A stretch of DNA of 12,166 nt from Larix sibirica (GCA_004151065.3 NWUY0300136465.1:1-12166), one strand, 5' to 3'; numbered from the stretch's first letter, positions 1 to 8,520 are shown. Made by a program: numbers and translations. The notes: generated by a model from the sequence alone, not told the origin.

Positions 1-81
1 TGCATTCTTATTCAAGACACCAACAACCATTATTGATATATTTGTTTCCTTCTTAATAAAACATGATTGTCACTGCTCGTC
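1..81. other. left flank of the LINE, probably LTR-element interior
   Basis: No gene is visible in this AT-rich stretch. Because the LINE that follows has a matching target-site duplication on both sides, this piece and the sequence from 6882 onward were contiguous before the LINE inserted. It is therefore probably part of the interior of the minus-strand LTR element described at 6882-9387. That is an inference from the nesting, not from any motif in these 81 bases. Confidence 0.45.
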
Positions 82-102
82 AACAGTACTGCATATTACC
101 AA
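82..102 (+). repeat. left target-site duplication of the LINE
   Basis: The 21 bases starting AACAGTACTGC match 6861-6881 (starting AACAATACTCC) at 18 of 21 positions. The differences are G/A at 86, G/C at 91 and T/C at 96. The right copy directly follows the poly(A) tail, as expected for target-primed reverse transcription. The copy length is typical of L1-type insertions. The mismatches are consistent with an old insertion. Confidence 0.82.
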
Positions 103-175
103 ACGCGGAGATTTTTGGCTCTACGGTTTTGTGCCCTATTGCTAGGGTTCATTCTTTCACCCTATCCTCTTCCCC
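103..175 (+). promoter_or_regulatory. LINE 5' untranslated region
   Basis: The 73 bases between the left duplication and the ORF1 ATG are pyrimidine-rich and contain a CTAGGGTTC motif, similar to motifs common in plant 5' leaders. LINEs carry their promoter internally near the 5' end, so any original promoter would lie here. No TATA box is evident. The role is inferred from position. Confidence 0.5.
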
Positions 176-1367
176 ATGGACTTGGGTAGGGGATCTTCCC
201 CTATCCCAGCTATCCCGGATGTTGCAGCCTTCAGAGCTCTAGTTGGAAATGCTATGAAAAAACCTTCAGACAAAGGAAGCTCCAGATTCGTGAAGAGAAT
301 GGACTCAATCCCAGAATTTGCCTTGCCTTCGGCCGCCCCTCGTCGAGTTGTTCTCACTATGGATGAACAAGCCCTTGTTGGTCAGTTCACATGATTATAG
401 TTGTTTCCAAGTACCATGATCAATTGGATTCAAAAGAACTAGTCTCCCCTCATCTCAGCCCGAATAACATGCTTCTTGGTAGGTAAGGGTTTCTTCATTT
501 TCCAATTTGAACAGAAATTTGATCAGGATCTAAAATTCTGAAATGGGCCATATTTTATGGGACCTTGAGGGCTCTATCTAAACAAATGGACCCCCAATTT
601 TGACCATACCCTAGAAATCCCTTATATGGTCCCAATTTGGGTCAAGATTCCACATCTGCCCATCCATTGTTGGAACAATGAATCCATGAAAGCAGTGGGT
701 GAATCCTTAGGTAAATACATAGATCGTGCAGAACCAAAAGATCAATTCTCCTACACCTGGATCTGTGTCGAAGTAGATCTGGAAGGAGGGATTCCATAAG
801 AAATCAAGTTGACGGTGGATAATTGGGCCCATATCTAGCAACTCGACTACGAACAACTCTCGTTCAAGTGTAGAATTTTCCATGAATATGGACACTTCTA
901 CAAAGACTGTAAACAAGATTAGAAGGAGCAGAAGGACTCAGAACTAAAGAAGGAATGGACTCAAGTTAAAAAAGGAACAAACCCGAGAACACAGGAAAAA
1001 AGGAAAAAATCAAGAACATTGGGAATGGCCCTACTCGAGTTCATATGGTGACAAATCCAGGCCCTTCTCACCGCCCCAGATCTCAAACTCTTTCGCCTCG
1101 CCTGGCCCAAGATCCCTAGATTCATCGGCCTTGCGGGAGGAAGCTGGAGATTCTGAAAAGCAAAGAGAAGAAAACAAAATACCATATCCAGCTCAGGTTG
1201 ACCTAGAAGAAGGAGAACTACAACCAACCCAAGAAGAACAACAAGAGGAGGGAGAATCATCACAAGAGTCATAGTCAGAAGAGGAACCGTCTATAGAACA
1301 ACAAGGAAGGGAAGGCAGCTGAATAGGGAAGTACGTGAAAAGCAAGCAGAAAAGGAGAAAGTTCTAG
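176..1367 (+). pseudogene. LINE ORF1, nucleic-acid-binding protein, dead
   Basis: This is the first ORF of the LINE, normally an RNA-binding chaperone of the retrotransposition particle. The ATG at 176 begins MDLGRGSSPIPAIPD and the frame can be read without a shift to 922, interrupted by eight stops (392, 398, 440, 539, 566, 797, 836, 920). Between them are hallmarks of the plant DUF4283 ORF1 region: GKGFFIFQFEQ near 482, NKWTPNFD near 586 and VPIWVKIPHLPIHCWN from 629. A CCHC knuckle follows at 869-910. Farther on the frame shifts twice (frame 1 near 1018, frame 3 from about 1110). It then reads through an acidic Glu/Gln-rich stretch and a basic KYVKSKQKRRKF tail, ending at TAG 1365-1367. 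The exact original C-terminus is uncertain. Confidence 0.78.
869..910 (+). other. ORF1 CCHC zinc knuckle with a lost cysteine
   Basis: The translation is CRIFHEYGHFYKDC. The spacing fits CX2CX4HX4C exactly, but the second zinc ligand is Phe (TTC at 878-880) where TGC would give Cys, a single G-to-T change. The His and the other two Cys are present. This knuckle is typical of plant LINE ORF1 proteins and binds nucleic acid. The flanking EQLSFK before it also fits the family. Confidence 0.8.
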
Positions 1368-1484
1368 GTCACGAGCTCACAATCGAAAAAGTGATGAGAC
1401 GAATGGGGAAGTGAGAGGAGGCGGAAAAAAAAAATCCAATGAGGGAATGAACAAGGGTCCCTCATCCCATGCAATAGTTAAGTA
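1368..1484 (+). other. ORF1-ORF2 linker in the LINE
   Basis: This short spacer between the two ORFs is purine-rich and contains an A10 run near 1425-1434. Frame 3 (the ORF2 frame) also carries Lys/Arg-rich residues here broken by several stops, so part of it may once have been ORF1 C-terminus. Nothing else is seen. Confidence 0.45.
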
Positions 1485-2230
1485 ATGAAGACAGTCTCCT
1501 GAAAATGTAGGGGGGTGCGAAGCAAATCAAAACATGATGCAATGAGAAGTCTCATAAAGTTTGAAAATCCAGACATCCTCCTTATCTAGGAGACAAAACT
1601 CGAGGATAAAACGAGCCTCAAAGTCGAAAGAAAAAATTGGAAATCAAGCGCGGGAATAGCAGTTAGCTTAAGAGGAGCATCCACAGGGTTGCCAACTTTG
1701 TGGGATAGCTCCAAATTCAATCTAATCTCGATTGAATTAAATCAAGCATGGATATTCTTGAACCTTCTGCAAAACAATTCCAGTTCTTAGGTATCTATTC
1801 TCAATATGTATGTCCCAGTAATATATTCTGGAAAATAGGAATGTTGGAACTCTATAAAAAATCTCATAACATCCAAGCAAGGAAAAAACCTCATTTTGGC
1901 TTGGGACCTTAATTTCACTCTTTCAAGTGATGAAAAATGGGGTGGTTCAATCATTTGAAACCCCTTCAAACAACAAGTAGAGGACTCGATGCAAGAATGG
2001 GATCTTGTAGACATTAAACCAAAAAAGGAAATACACATTGTCCAACAAAAGAATTGGGCCAGGACATATTGTTTCCAGATTGGACATGTTCCTGATCCAT
2101 TCCTCCCTTCTCCTTTTAGGGATAAACTTCTCCTCGGCAATCATCCTCTTTGGGGTCTTAGATCATAGGCCTATTGCCTTAATAATGGAAGCAGATAATA
2201 AATTAGGTCTAATTCCATTTAGATTTAGCC
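1485..2230 (+). other. ORF2 endonuclease domain (APE type), damaged
   Basis: This domain makes the first-strand nick at the target. The usual WNxRG start reads stop-K-CRG (TGA at 1500, AAA at 1503), so the catalytic Asn position is Lys. The QET motif reads stop-ET (TAG at 1587), with the catalytic Glu kept at 1590. GDFN reads WDLN, with Asp at 1905 and Asn at 1911 kept. The terminal SDHRP reads LDHRP (2158-2172), with Asp and His kept. One extra A in the A6 run at 2021-2026 moves the frame before SNKRIGPGHIVSRLD. The domain order and spacing are those of plant L1 elements. Confidence 0.82.
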
Positions 2231-2546
2231 ACTTATGGATATCAAGGCCTGGATTTCAAGAGGTAGTTAAGGATTCTTCAGATCAATCGGTGCTAGGATA
2301 TATCTCCTTCATTTGGGAAGAAAAAATGAGAAGAACAAAAGAAGCTCTAAAGGACTAGTCCAAATTAAGCGGCCCTTCCCCCTCTTCGGTGAGGTAAGAA
2401 AAACAATAATTGCTTGAAAAGCATCAAGATAAAATGGAAGACATCCAGATAGAAGAAGAGGACATTGCAAAGGAAAAACCACTGCAAGCGAAATTCAATA
2501 AATCATGTAGGGAAGAGGAAGAATACTGGAGGCTCAAGTCCAGAAG

Positions 2547-3850
2547 TTTGTGGTTAAAGAGAGGAGACAGGAACACCTCCTTTTTCCACAAGCAGGAACA
2601 TATCATATTAATTAGAAAAACTCAGTAAGCATAATAAATAATGGGGCAGGAGAAAGAGTTCAAGATTTCGAACAAACCAAAAGAGAGTCCCACCAGCATT
2701 TCAAGAAACTTTACACTAAGGAACTAGATTTCCCTCCATGGAGGAGGATGAAATGCTCTCTCACATCCCAGTGCAAATCACCAATGAAAATAATGCAGAT
2801 TTATTCAAAGAGATTGGGGTGGACTAGATCGCTCAAATTATTCAGGAAGTAGAAGCAAACAAAGCCCCATGCCCCGATGGCTTTTCAATGCACTTCTATA
2901 AGGCCTATTGGCCCATTATTAAAAGAGATCTCTGCAGAATGATAAGAAAGTCTAAAGAGAAGCCTAAGCTAGGAGGAAGGATTAACTCCTCTTTTCTGGT
3001 TGTCATCCTTAAAGAGTCGCCCCCAACCTCCTTCGCCAGATTCCGTCCCATCTCTCTATGCAACGTATCCTATAAGATCATCACAAAGATCTTGGAAAAC
3101 ATGCTTAGCAAATTCATTCCTAACATCATCTCCAATAATCAAGGAGGATTTGTAAAAAAAAAGACAGATAACTAACAATGTCATCCTTTTCCAAGAAGTT
3201 ATCCATTCCAGTAGGGAAAGGAAGGAAAAAAACATGATAATAAATATGGATATCGCCAATGCCTTCGATAGATTTGATCATGAGTTCCTATACAATGCAA
3301 TGAGAGGTATGTATTTGAGGAACGTTTCATTTCCTGGATCAAAGCCTGTATTGGAAGGCCTTGGAATGCCCCCTTGGTAAATGGCATACCTACATAATTT
3401 TTCCAGTTAAGGAGTGGGTTGAGGTAGGGATGTCTGCTCACCCCATTCCTATACATCATAGTTGCGGACGTACTAAGTAGAAAAATGGAGGTAGAGAGAA
3501 GAAATGGAAACATCCCTGGATTAAATATAGCCCCGGGAGTGAAAGACATCGTCCACTTGCAATTTTTTTATGACACTCTGTTGTTGGGAGGAGCATCGGT
3601 GGTCATGGGACAAAGATTTGATAGCATCCTGTGAACCTTCCGCAAAGCATCCAGTGGAGTAATCAATAAAGGAAAGAGTAGAAACTACACATGGAATGTG
3701 ACTCAATCAAAAGCAATGGATATAGCAAGGAAATTGGGATTCTCGGTCGAGGCAACTTGGCAAGAATTCAAATATCTGGGTCTCCTCGTTGTCTTTTCTA
3801 CCTAGTTAAAACAAGCTTGGGCCTTAGTCATTGAAAAAGTTAAAAGGAAG
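2547..3850 (+). other. ORF2 reverse transcriptase domain, catalytic Asp lost
   Basis: This is the RT core. It is introduced by SLWLKRGDRNTSFFHK (2547-2594) and NKAPCPDGFSMHFYKAYW (about 2858-2911). FRPISLCNVSYKIITKIL follows, then QGGFV with a frameshift in the A9 run at 3154-3162. Motif A reads NMDIANAFDRFDHEF, with the catalytic Asp at 3249-3251 kept. Motif B reads GLR-stop-GCLLTPFLYIIVAD, where TAG at 3425 replaces the conserved Gln. Motif C, normally F/Y-A-D-D, reads FFYD (3563-3574). The first Asp of the pair is Tyr (TAT), so the domain would be inactive even without the stops. The thumb region continues through FKYLGLLV. Confidence 0.85.
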
Positions 3851-4648
3851 CTCCATAATTGGGGTATGATATGGTTAAATCCGAAGAGTAAAACCAACTT
3901 AATCAAAGCAGTCCTCTCCGCAATGCCATTATTCCAATCAACAATCTCCATGGCTCCAAAATGGGTGTTGGAGCAACTTTCTTAGCTAATGAGAAAATGC
4001 CTATGGAAAGGAGGTAAGAATAATGAAAAGAAGATGCATCTAATAAGCTAGAAGATTGTCGTAAACCGAATAAATGTTGGAGGGTTGAACATAAGAGACC
4101 TAGCCCACTCTAATTTGTCTATGGGAGCAAAAATTCTTTGGAACATTATTGAGAATAAGAAAAGTTGGGTCTATCAATCCTTAAGAGAAAAATACAGAAG
4201 TAGACTGTGATGCCTAGATAAGCCACCAAGGAACAACCCGAGCACTTAAATTTGGAAATTATGTAAAAAAGTGTGGCCATTCTTTTCCAAAGACATTTAT
4301 TGGGTTCCAAGTAACTGCAAATGCATCAACCTCTGGAATGATAAAATTCTACACAAGGACCCCATCATCACCCTCCCGGAATTCTCAGAGATTAAGAATT
4401 GGCTGAAAGCAAAAGGGATAAAAAATCTTTGAGAATTATGCAGCTAGGAACGTGAAAGTGGAAACTAGAAAGGATGGAAGGATGTAGATGTTCCTAATCA
4501 TTTCAAAGAATGATCCAGACAACTCTTGGCATTTCTGGCTGGAGCAGCCCCAATTAACAAAATTCAATGGGATTCCGGAGGTTGGGGACTTGTTGGGAAA
4601 TACTATGTGGCTCTCGGATATCGGACCCTGGCTAAATCATCAGTCTCC

Positions 4649-4870
4649 CCTCATATATCTAAAATGTGGAGTAAAATTTGGAGAACTTTGGCTCCTTTGA
4701 AGATCAATTTCTTCTTTTGGACGGTTTCTCGTAGGAAAATTCTCACCGGGGACAATCTCTAGAGAAGAGGTTTCCAAGGTCCCACTAGATGTGCACATGT
4801 AACATTGCAGAAGAAACAAAGGACCATCTTTTTCTTCCAATGTGAATACTCAAAACAAGTGTGGCTTTGT
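4649..4870 (+). other. ORF2 zf-RVT zinc segment
   Basis: After the RT, plant LINEs carry a zinc-binding module known as zf-RVT. Here it is recognised from MWSKIWRTLAPLKINFFFW (from 4664) and RRGFQGPTRCA, with stop TAG at 4760. The ligands are split over two frames. CA is read in frame 2 near 4789. CNIAEETKDH is read in frame 1 from about 4798, and QCEYSKQVW in frame 2 from about 4838. This implies two opposite indels about 50 bases apart. Confidence 0.7.
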
Positions 4871-5275
4871 GAAATGAATAATCTTGGGGATTAGGAAAGT
4901 ATCCCTCCCTCAATTAAAGATCTTTTTGCATTCTGGGATAAAATAACTTCAAAAAAGTTTAGAATAAAACCTTTCCTATCCCAAGCTTGGTTGACTCTTC
5001 AAAAATTTATATTATGGAACGTCTAGTCAGTAAGAAATCATAAGATCTTCCAAAATCGTTCCTTCTCCCCATCCCAAATGGCATCCAAGATAAAGCAGTG
5101 TCTCAAAGAGATTCTCGACCTTTCCCTCATACCCAAAGATGATAATCTCACAATGGATGAATTGGAATGGATTGAAGGAGTAGCTCCTTCCATAAATCAC
5201 AGACCAAAAAGTCTCCCCATGCCCCCAAAGAGTTGGCAAATCATAATGTCAAATGAAGAATTGACCAATTGGAGA

Positions 5276-5733
5276 AAGGAACAAGGAAGACACTGCCTAC
5301 AATTTGATGGAGCATCAAAAGGAAATCCTAGGGCAACAGGAGCGGGGGGGTTTCTCTATGACCCCAAGGGACAAGAGGTACTAAGATTCACATGGGGATT
5401 GTGTCAAAAAACCAACAATCAAGTGGAAGATTATGCACTCTGGAAAGGCTGCAAACTAGCAATACAAGTAGGTATATCCTCCTTGTCAATATTGGGAGAC
5501 TCCACTCATTATAAGCTATCTGAATCACAAACAACAGCCAAAAAAACCCGCTTCTTCAAAGTCAGATAGCTCATATATCACATACAATCGAATAATTTGA
5601 TCAAGTAGAATGGAAACATGTTCTAAGGGAGCTAAACGTGACTGCCAAAGAGGCATCCAATGTTGCAATTAAGTTAAAGGAGGGACAATTAGCAGTAAAT
5701 GGTCATCCATATGAGTGGACCGCGATTCCTTAG
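5276..5733 (+). other. ORF2 RNase H domain, partly preserved
   Basis: This RNase HI-type domain degrades the RNA of the RNA-DNA hybrid. It lies at the end of the longest stop-free stretch in the LINE (5078-5569, 163 codons). FDGASKGNP supplies the first acidic residue (Asp 5306). NNQVEDYAL supplies Glu at 5426 and ILGDS supplies Asp at 5498. A frameshift in the A7 run at 5540-5546 leads into QIAHISHTIE and VEWKHVLRELN in frame 1. Where the fourth catalytic Asp usually sits (N..AD) the sequence reads AKEAS, so Lys replaces it. A TAA at 5593 interrupts the tail. Confidence 0.82.
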
Positions 5734-6640
5734 GCCCAATCGTAGACGGACAGGATGCGTCATTGCTTCAATAATAACAACCTGTCAGCACCGCGTCATA
5801 GCAATTGTGGGAGTAAGTGAGATAGTACACAACCTTAACGTTCGCATAAGGGAACAACCTCCTTTGTTCCTGGATTGTCAAATATCCTCTGTAACGAAGA
5901 TGTGGATGTATATCCAACATATTTCCCAAGTACAAGCTAATCTCATCCAAAATCATGAACGAACGTGGGTCGAAAGGTGGTGGATATTGATGAGTTTAAA
6001 TCCCTATCCAGACTATCTTTGCTCTCAGCTCGATCCATAGAGAAAGCTAGTCACAGGAAGAAAAAAGAATCAAACCATGCCTAGGTTTGAGGAGCAACGC
6101 TGCCGGGGCACATGCATTTTCCAGCGCCTCGGGAAAATTGAAGAGGAGAGCAGGGGAAACAAAAGAATGATGCAAAGGGTGGTTCATGAGATTGATAGAG
6201 ACCTGGGAATGATCAATGAGCGAATTGAGCATGAGGTGGTCACTAGAGAAAGGGAAATCGAGGTGCTCAAGAGAAGGGAAAGGTGGTTGGCCTGCGAGTT
6301 GGCTCAGTGAAATCCTGGAACCAAATCCTAGAAGAGAACTATAAAAACCCGGAATACCATTTTATTATCCTGCACAACAGGCTCTATGCGGTGGAAATGG
6401 CTCAAAATTCAATACAGGTAATTTTCTATGGTCTAGCTCGGTGCATGATGATAACTCGCAGTTCATGGTGTCGGTTCCTGTTCAACCAAAAATTAAACCA
6501 ATTGTCCGAGCAGAAGACCCTCCCAGGGACTTCAGTGGAAACATTCCCCTATTTTCTGATTAGATTGATGAATAGACAGTTAAATAGCCTTCTCTTTAAG
6601 TATAGATGTATTAGGAGATAGTGCAGCTCTGTCTCTTTTC
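5734..6640 (+). pseudogene. unassigned coding-like segment after RNase H
   Basis: This segment lies inside the LINE boundaries but after the recognisable domains. Open, protein-like pieces occur in successive frames. Frame 1 at 5959-6081 includes VVDIDEFKSLSRLSLLSARS followed by a Lys/Arg tail. Frame 3 ending at 6167 includes AAGAHAFSSASGKLKRR. Frame 2 at about 6168-6309 is a charged, heptad-like coiled coil with VVHEIDRDLGMINERIEHEV. Frame 3 at 6345-6560 spans 72 codons and includes FLWSSSVHDDNSQFMVSV. I do not recognise a family. It may be an ORF2 C-terminal extension, a third ORF, sequence captured by the LINE, or a long 3' UTR with chance frames. Confidence 0.42.
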
Positions 6641-6860
6641 AATGGTGAAATCACATGACATTCATGAACAAAGCAATTTTGTAATGGTTATGTCTAGTAA
6701 ACATGCTGTAGTAGGTTTTATTAGTCTCTGATTATGTCGAACAGTTAAGTTTTTTGTCATGAACTCAGGCCTTCAGGAAGCCACTGTATCTCTTCTACTT
6801 GAGGAAACTCAATAGTTTTTTGCTTAATATAAATATTTTATCCGTTTTCATAAAAAAAAA
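6641..6860 (+). other. LINE 3' untranslated region and poly(A)
   Basis: This T-rich tail ends in TTAATATAAATATTTTATC (from about 6824), a plausible degenerate polyadenylation region, and then an A-run at 6852-6860 that merges with two A's of the duplication. No coding frame persists. A short homopolymeric A-tail directly followed by the right duplication marks the 3' end of the element. Confidence 0.75.
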
Positions 6861-6881
6861 AACAATACTCCATACTACCAA
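6861..6881 (+). repeat. right target-site duplication of the LINE
   Basis: This is the second copy of the 21-bp sequence at 82-102, with 18 of 21 bases shared. It sits immediately after the A-tail. Joining the flanks at one copy of this repeat gives the empty site before insertion. Confidence 0.82.
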
Positions 6882-6916
6882 GCACTCGGCTCTACTTGGT
6901 TTAATCTTTCACATTT

Positions 6917-7066
6917 CTAATTAGCCAACAATTTACTATGCTTGTTTTCCCAATGTGCATATGCTTCAATGTGAGAGCACCAAAAAATGTTCACACCAAT
7001 ATACTTAGCCAATTTCACCTCTGGTACACTCTTGTATGACCATACAACATTTTCCCAAAATTTATG
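6917..7066 (-). pseudogene. short open coding-like fragment in LTR-element interior
   Basis: There are 49 codons without a stop, read from 7066 down to 6920, with TAA upstream (7069-7067) and TAG at 6919-6917. The translation includes FWENVVWSYKSVPEVKLAKY and NIFWCSHIEAYAHWENK. It is rich in Trp and charged residues and looks like real protein rather than AT-rich noise. There is no start codon at the beginning. Its position, about 1.5 kb downstream of the primer-binding site on the same strand, would suit the start of a gag-like ORF cut by the LINE. I do not recognise the family. Confidence 0.35.
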
Positions 7067-7236
7067 TTACCCAAATTGGCAATTATCTTGCTAAATCAAT
7101 GCTCAATCTTGTAGTCCTCTTCACCATGTACAAAAGACAATTTTAATCCAATTTTGAGTTATTCTACTCCTTTTATGCCCAAAATAAGTTTTTGACTCCA
7201 TATTTTTTTTATTTTCTTTATACCTTTATGTATTGT

Positions 7237-7317
7237 TGACATGGCATGACACGTGTTTGTTGACATGACAATGGGGTCCTACATGTCATCCCTTGGTGCA
7301 ACCATGTCATCCTCCAT
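7237..7317. repeat. cluster of short GACATG-type repeats
   Basis: TGTTGACATGGCA and TGTTGACATGACA occur close together, separated by an ACACGTG-containing spacer. CATGTCATCC then occurs twice, with a further CATGTCA in CATGTCACTC. GACATG and CATGTC are reverse complements, so the block has mixed direct and inverted character. Function is unknown. Confidence 0.5.
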
Positions 7318-8506
7318 GTCACTCTTCAACTTACCACTCATTGGGCTTGAGTGGTATCGAGTTGACGAGAAACTGATTTTCTAAAACCTCCCTTTGGAGC
7401 CGCAATGCCTCTGAGCCTTCCACATGTAAAGGTGATTTTATCATTACGGGTTGGTCGGAAAAATTAAAAGTTGAGCATGTTGGCAACTCACAATGAATCT
7501 AGGTCTATGGTCTCGTACGATCTCCACCATCATATTTGTGATGATACAACTCGCCAGATCCACCTTTGATCACCACACCACCTTTATCCATCATCAATTT
7601 TCCCTTCTTACATGGATGCCACCCATGCATATGGCTCTTGTCTAGTACTACCATGTATGCATTCACTCCACGTGGTTTATGTGCATCATACCTCTTGCCC
7701 ATGTGGAATTTGTGGGACCCATGTCAAATTTTCCAAAATTTTTGAATTTTTATAATTACTTAAATTTTGAATTTTTGTAACATGTGGCTAACATGAAATG
7801 TACATTTGACATCTTTTCAACTAGAAAAAAAATTCCTATCAATTTTCCATCAACAGGTGGCCAAACAAATTTTACACATTGTCTTTTCCTCCATTTTGGT
7901 AATTTTGCTATCAACTAATTGAATTGGTAATACTTGGAACTAGTTCAAATTTATCCAAAATTTCTCATACCCAAAATTCTTCCACTATGAATTCTTACAA
8001 CCGAGACTCTGTTAGCTTCCATGCTAGTTCTAAACATTAAATCTGGGCATTCAAAACCATGGATTTCCATAGGGTGATTTTGTCAAACAGTGTATTTTTC
8101 ACCCAATTATCTACAGAACCAGTGAAACTCCAAAATCTTTCCTCAACTACCTTCCATACTTTGTCCAATTAATGAAATGGTTATCTAATTGTTTAATTAG
8201 TACGCAAATTATGCAACTAGAGGATTCAATATGGTTTTCCCCAAATTTTTCTCTTTTGCAACCCTCAATTATGCCTATAAATTTCAAATGTGGTTCATGT
8301 AGCTTGGGGCATTATCCAAGCCATTATCTATAAGTCTAAAACCATGAACCCTTTTACCCAATTCTTCTACATAATCATTGTATCAAACAACTAACCAACC
8401 ACTATAGTTTTTTCCCAAATTCAGTTGTGGAGTCGTTTTGTCAAACAATTGCCATGCAACCTATAAATTATTTGTGCCCATATAATTTATGTCCCATGCA
8501 GCCCCA

Positions 8507-8518
8507 ATGTTGCAACAT
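8507..8518. repeat. perfect 12-base palindrome next to the PBS
   Basis: ATGTTGCAACAT is fully self-complementary and lies two bases from the primer-binding site. In the element's own RNA it would be just downstream of the tRNA primer site. It could form a dimer contact or hairpin, but no function is shown. Confidence 0.6.
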
Positions 8519-8520
8519 GT

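Larger units (their letters stand above)
1485..5733 (+). pseudogene. LINE ORF2 polyprotein (EN-RT-zf-RVT-RNase H), dead
   Basis: This is the catalytic protein of the LINE. It would nick target DNA, reverse-transcribe the element RNA and degrade the RNA strand. The ATG at 1485 precedes the endonuclease start motif. The protein can be followed in frame 3 (1485-2022), frame 1 (2023-2625), frame 3 (2628 to about 2737), frame 2 (2738 to about 3154), frame 3 (about 3156-3311), frame 2 (3314 to about 5540) and frame 1 (5542-5733). About 25 in-frame stops interrupt it, for example 1500, 1587, 1836, 1956, 2356, 2825, 3395, 3425, 3632, 3803, 4049, 4430, 4760, 5024 and 5593. The total length of roughly 1,400 codons agrees with plant L1 ORF2 proteins. 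The end at TAG 5731 is provisional, because that stop may itself be a mutation. Confidence 0.85.
103..6860 (+). mobile_element. full-length but dead plant L1-type LINE
   Basis: This non-LTR retrotransposon of about 6.76 kb runs from just after the left duplication to a short A-tail (6852-6860, continuing into the duplication). The order is a short 5' UTR, ORF1 (nucleic-acid-binding protein with zinc knuckle), ORF2 (APE-type endonuclease, reverse transcriptase, zf-RVT zinc segment, RNase H), an unassigned coding-like segment, a 3' UTR and poly(A). RNase H after the RT and a DUF4283-like ORF1 are known features of plant L1 elements. Both ORFs are riddled with stops and some frameshifts, and catalytic residues are lost, so it cannot move on its own. 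It appears complete at the 5' end because ORF1 starts 73 bases inside the boundary. Confidence 0.85.
7067..8520 (-). other. leader/interior of the LTR element, no gene seen
   Basis: This is about 1.45 kb of AT-rich sequence with no recognisable domain. It contains a cluster of short GACATG/CATGTCA repeats at about 7237-7317. It also has an imperfect direct repeat of about 18 bases (roughly 7737-7755 and 7762-7780, core TTTTGAATTTTT), and a 12-base palindrome beside the primer-binding site. The 65-codon frame on the minus strand at 7702-7505 is Gly/Lys/His-rich and has no family resemblance that I can see. Confidence 0.5.

Noticed and set aside
1787-2140. 117-codon minus-strand frame, and other minus-strand frames within the LINE
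   Set aside because: They are shadows of the plus-strand ORF2, which has clear endonuclease and RT motifs in the same DNA.
5699-6040. 113-codon plus-strand frame after the LINE RNase H
   Set aside because: It overlaps the RNase H tail read in frame 1 (to 5733), and its translation is Cys/Ile/Trp-rich without motifs. Frame 1 in 5959-6081 looks more protein-like.
117-6895. Shared GGCTCTAC at 117-124 and 6888-6895 as an extension of the target-site duplication
   Set aside because: The offsets from the two duplication copies differ by eight bases and the sequence between does not align. An eight-base match is best treated as coincidence.
7505-7702. 65-codon minus-strand frame in the LTR-element interior
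   Set aside because: It is Gly/His/Lys-rich with no recognisable motif, is isolated between stops, and its length is plausible by chance.
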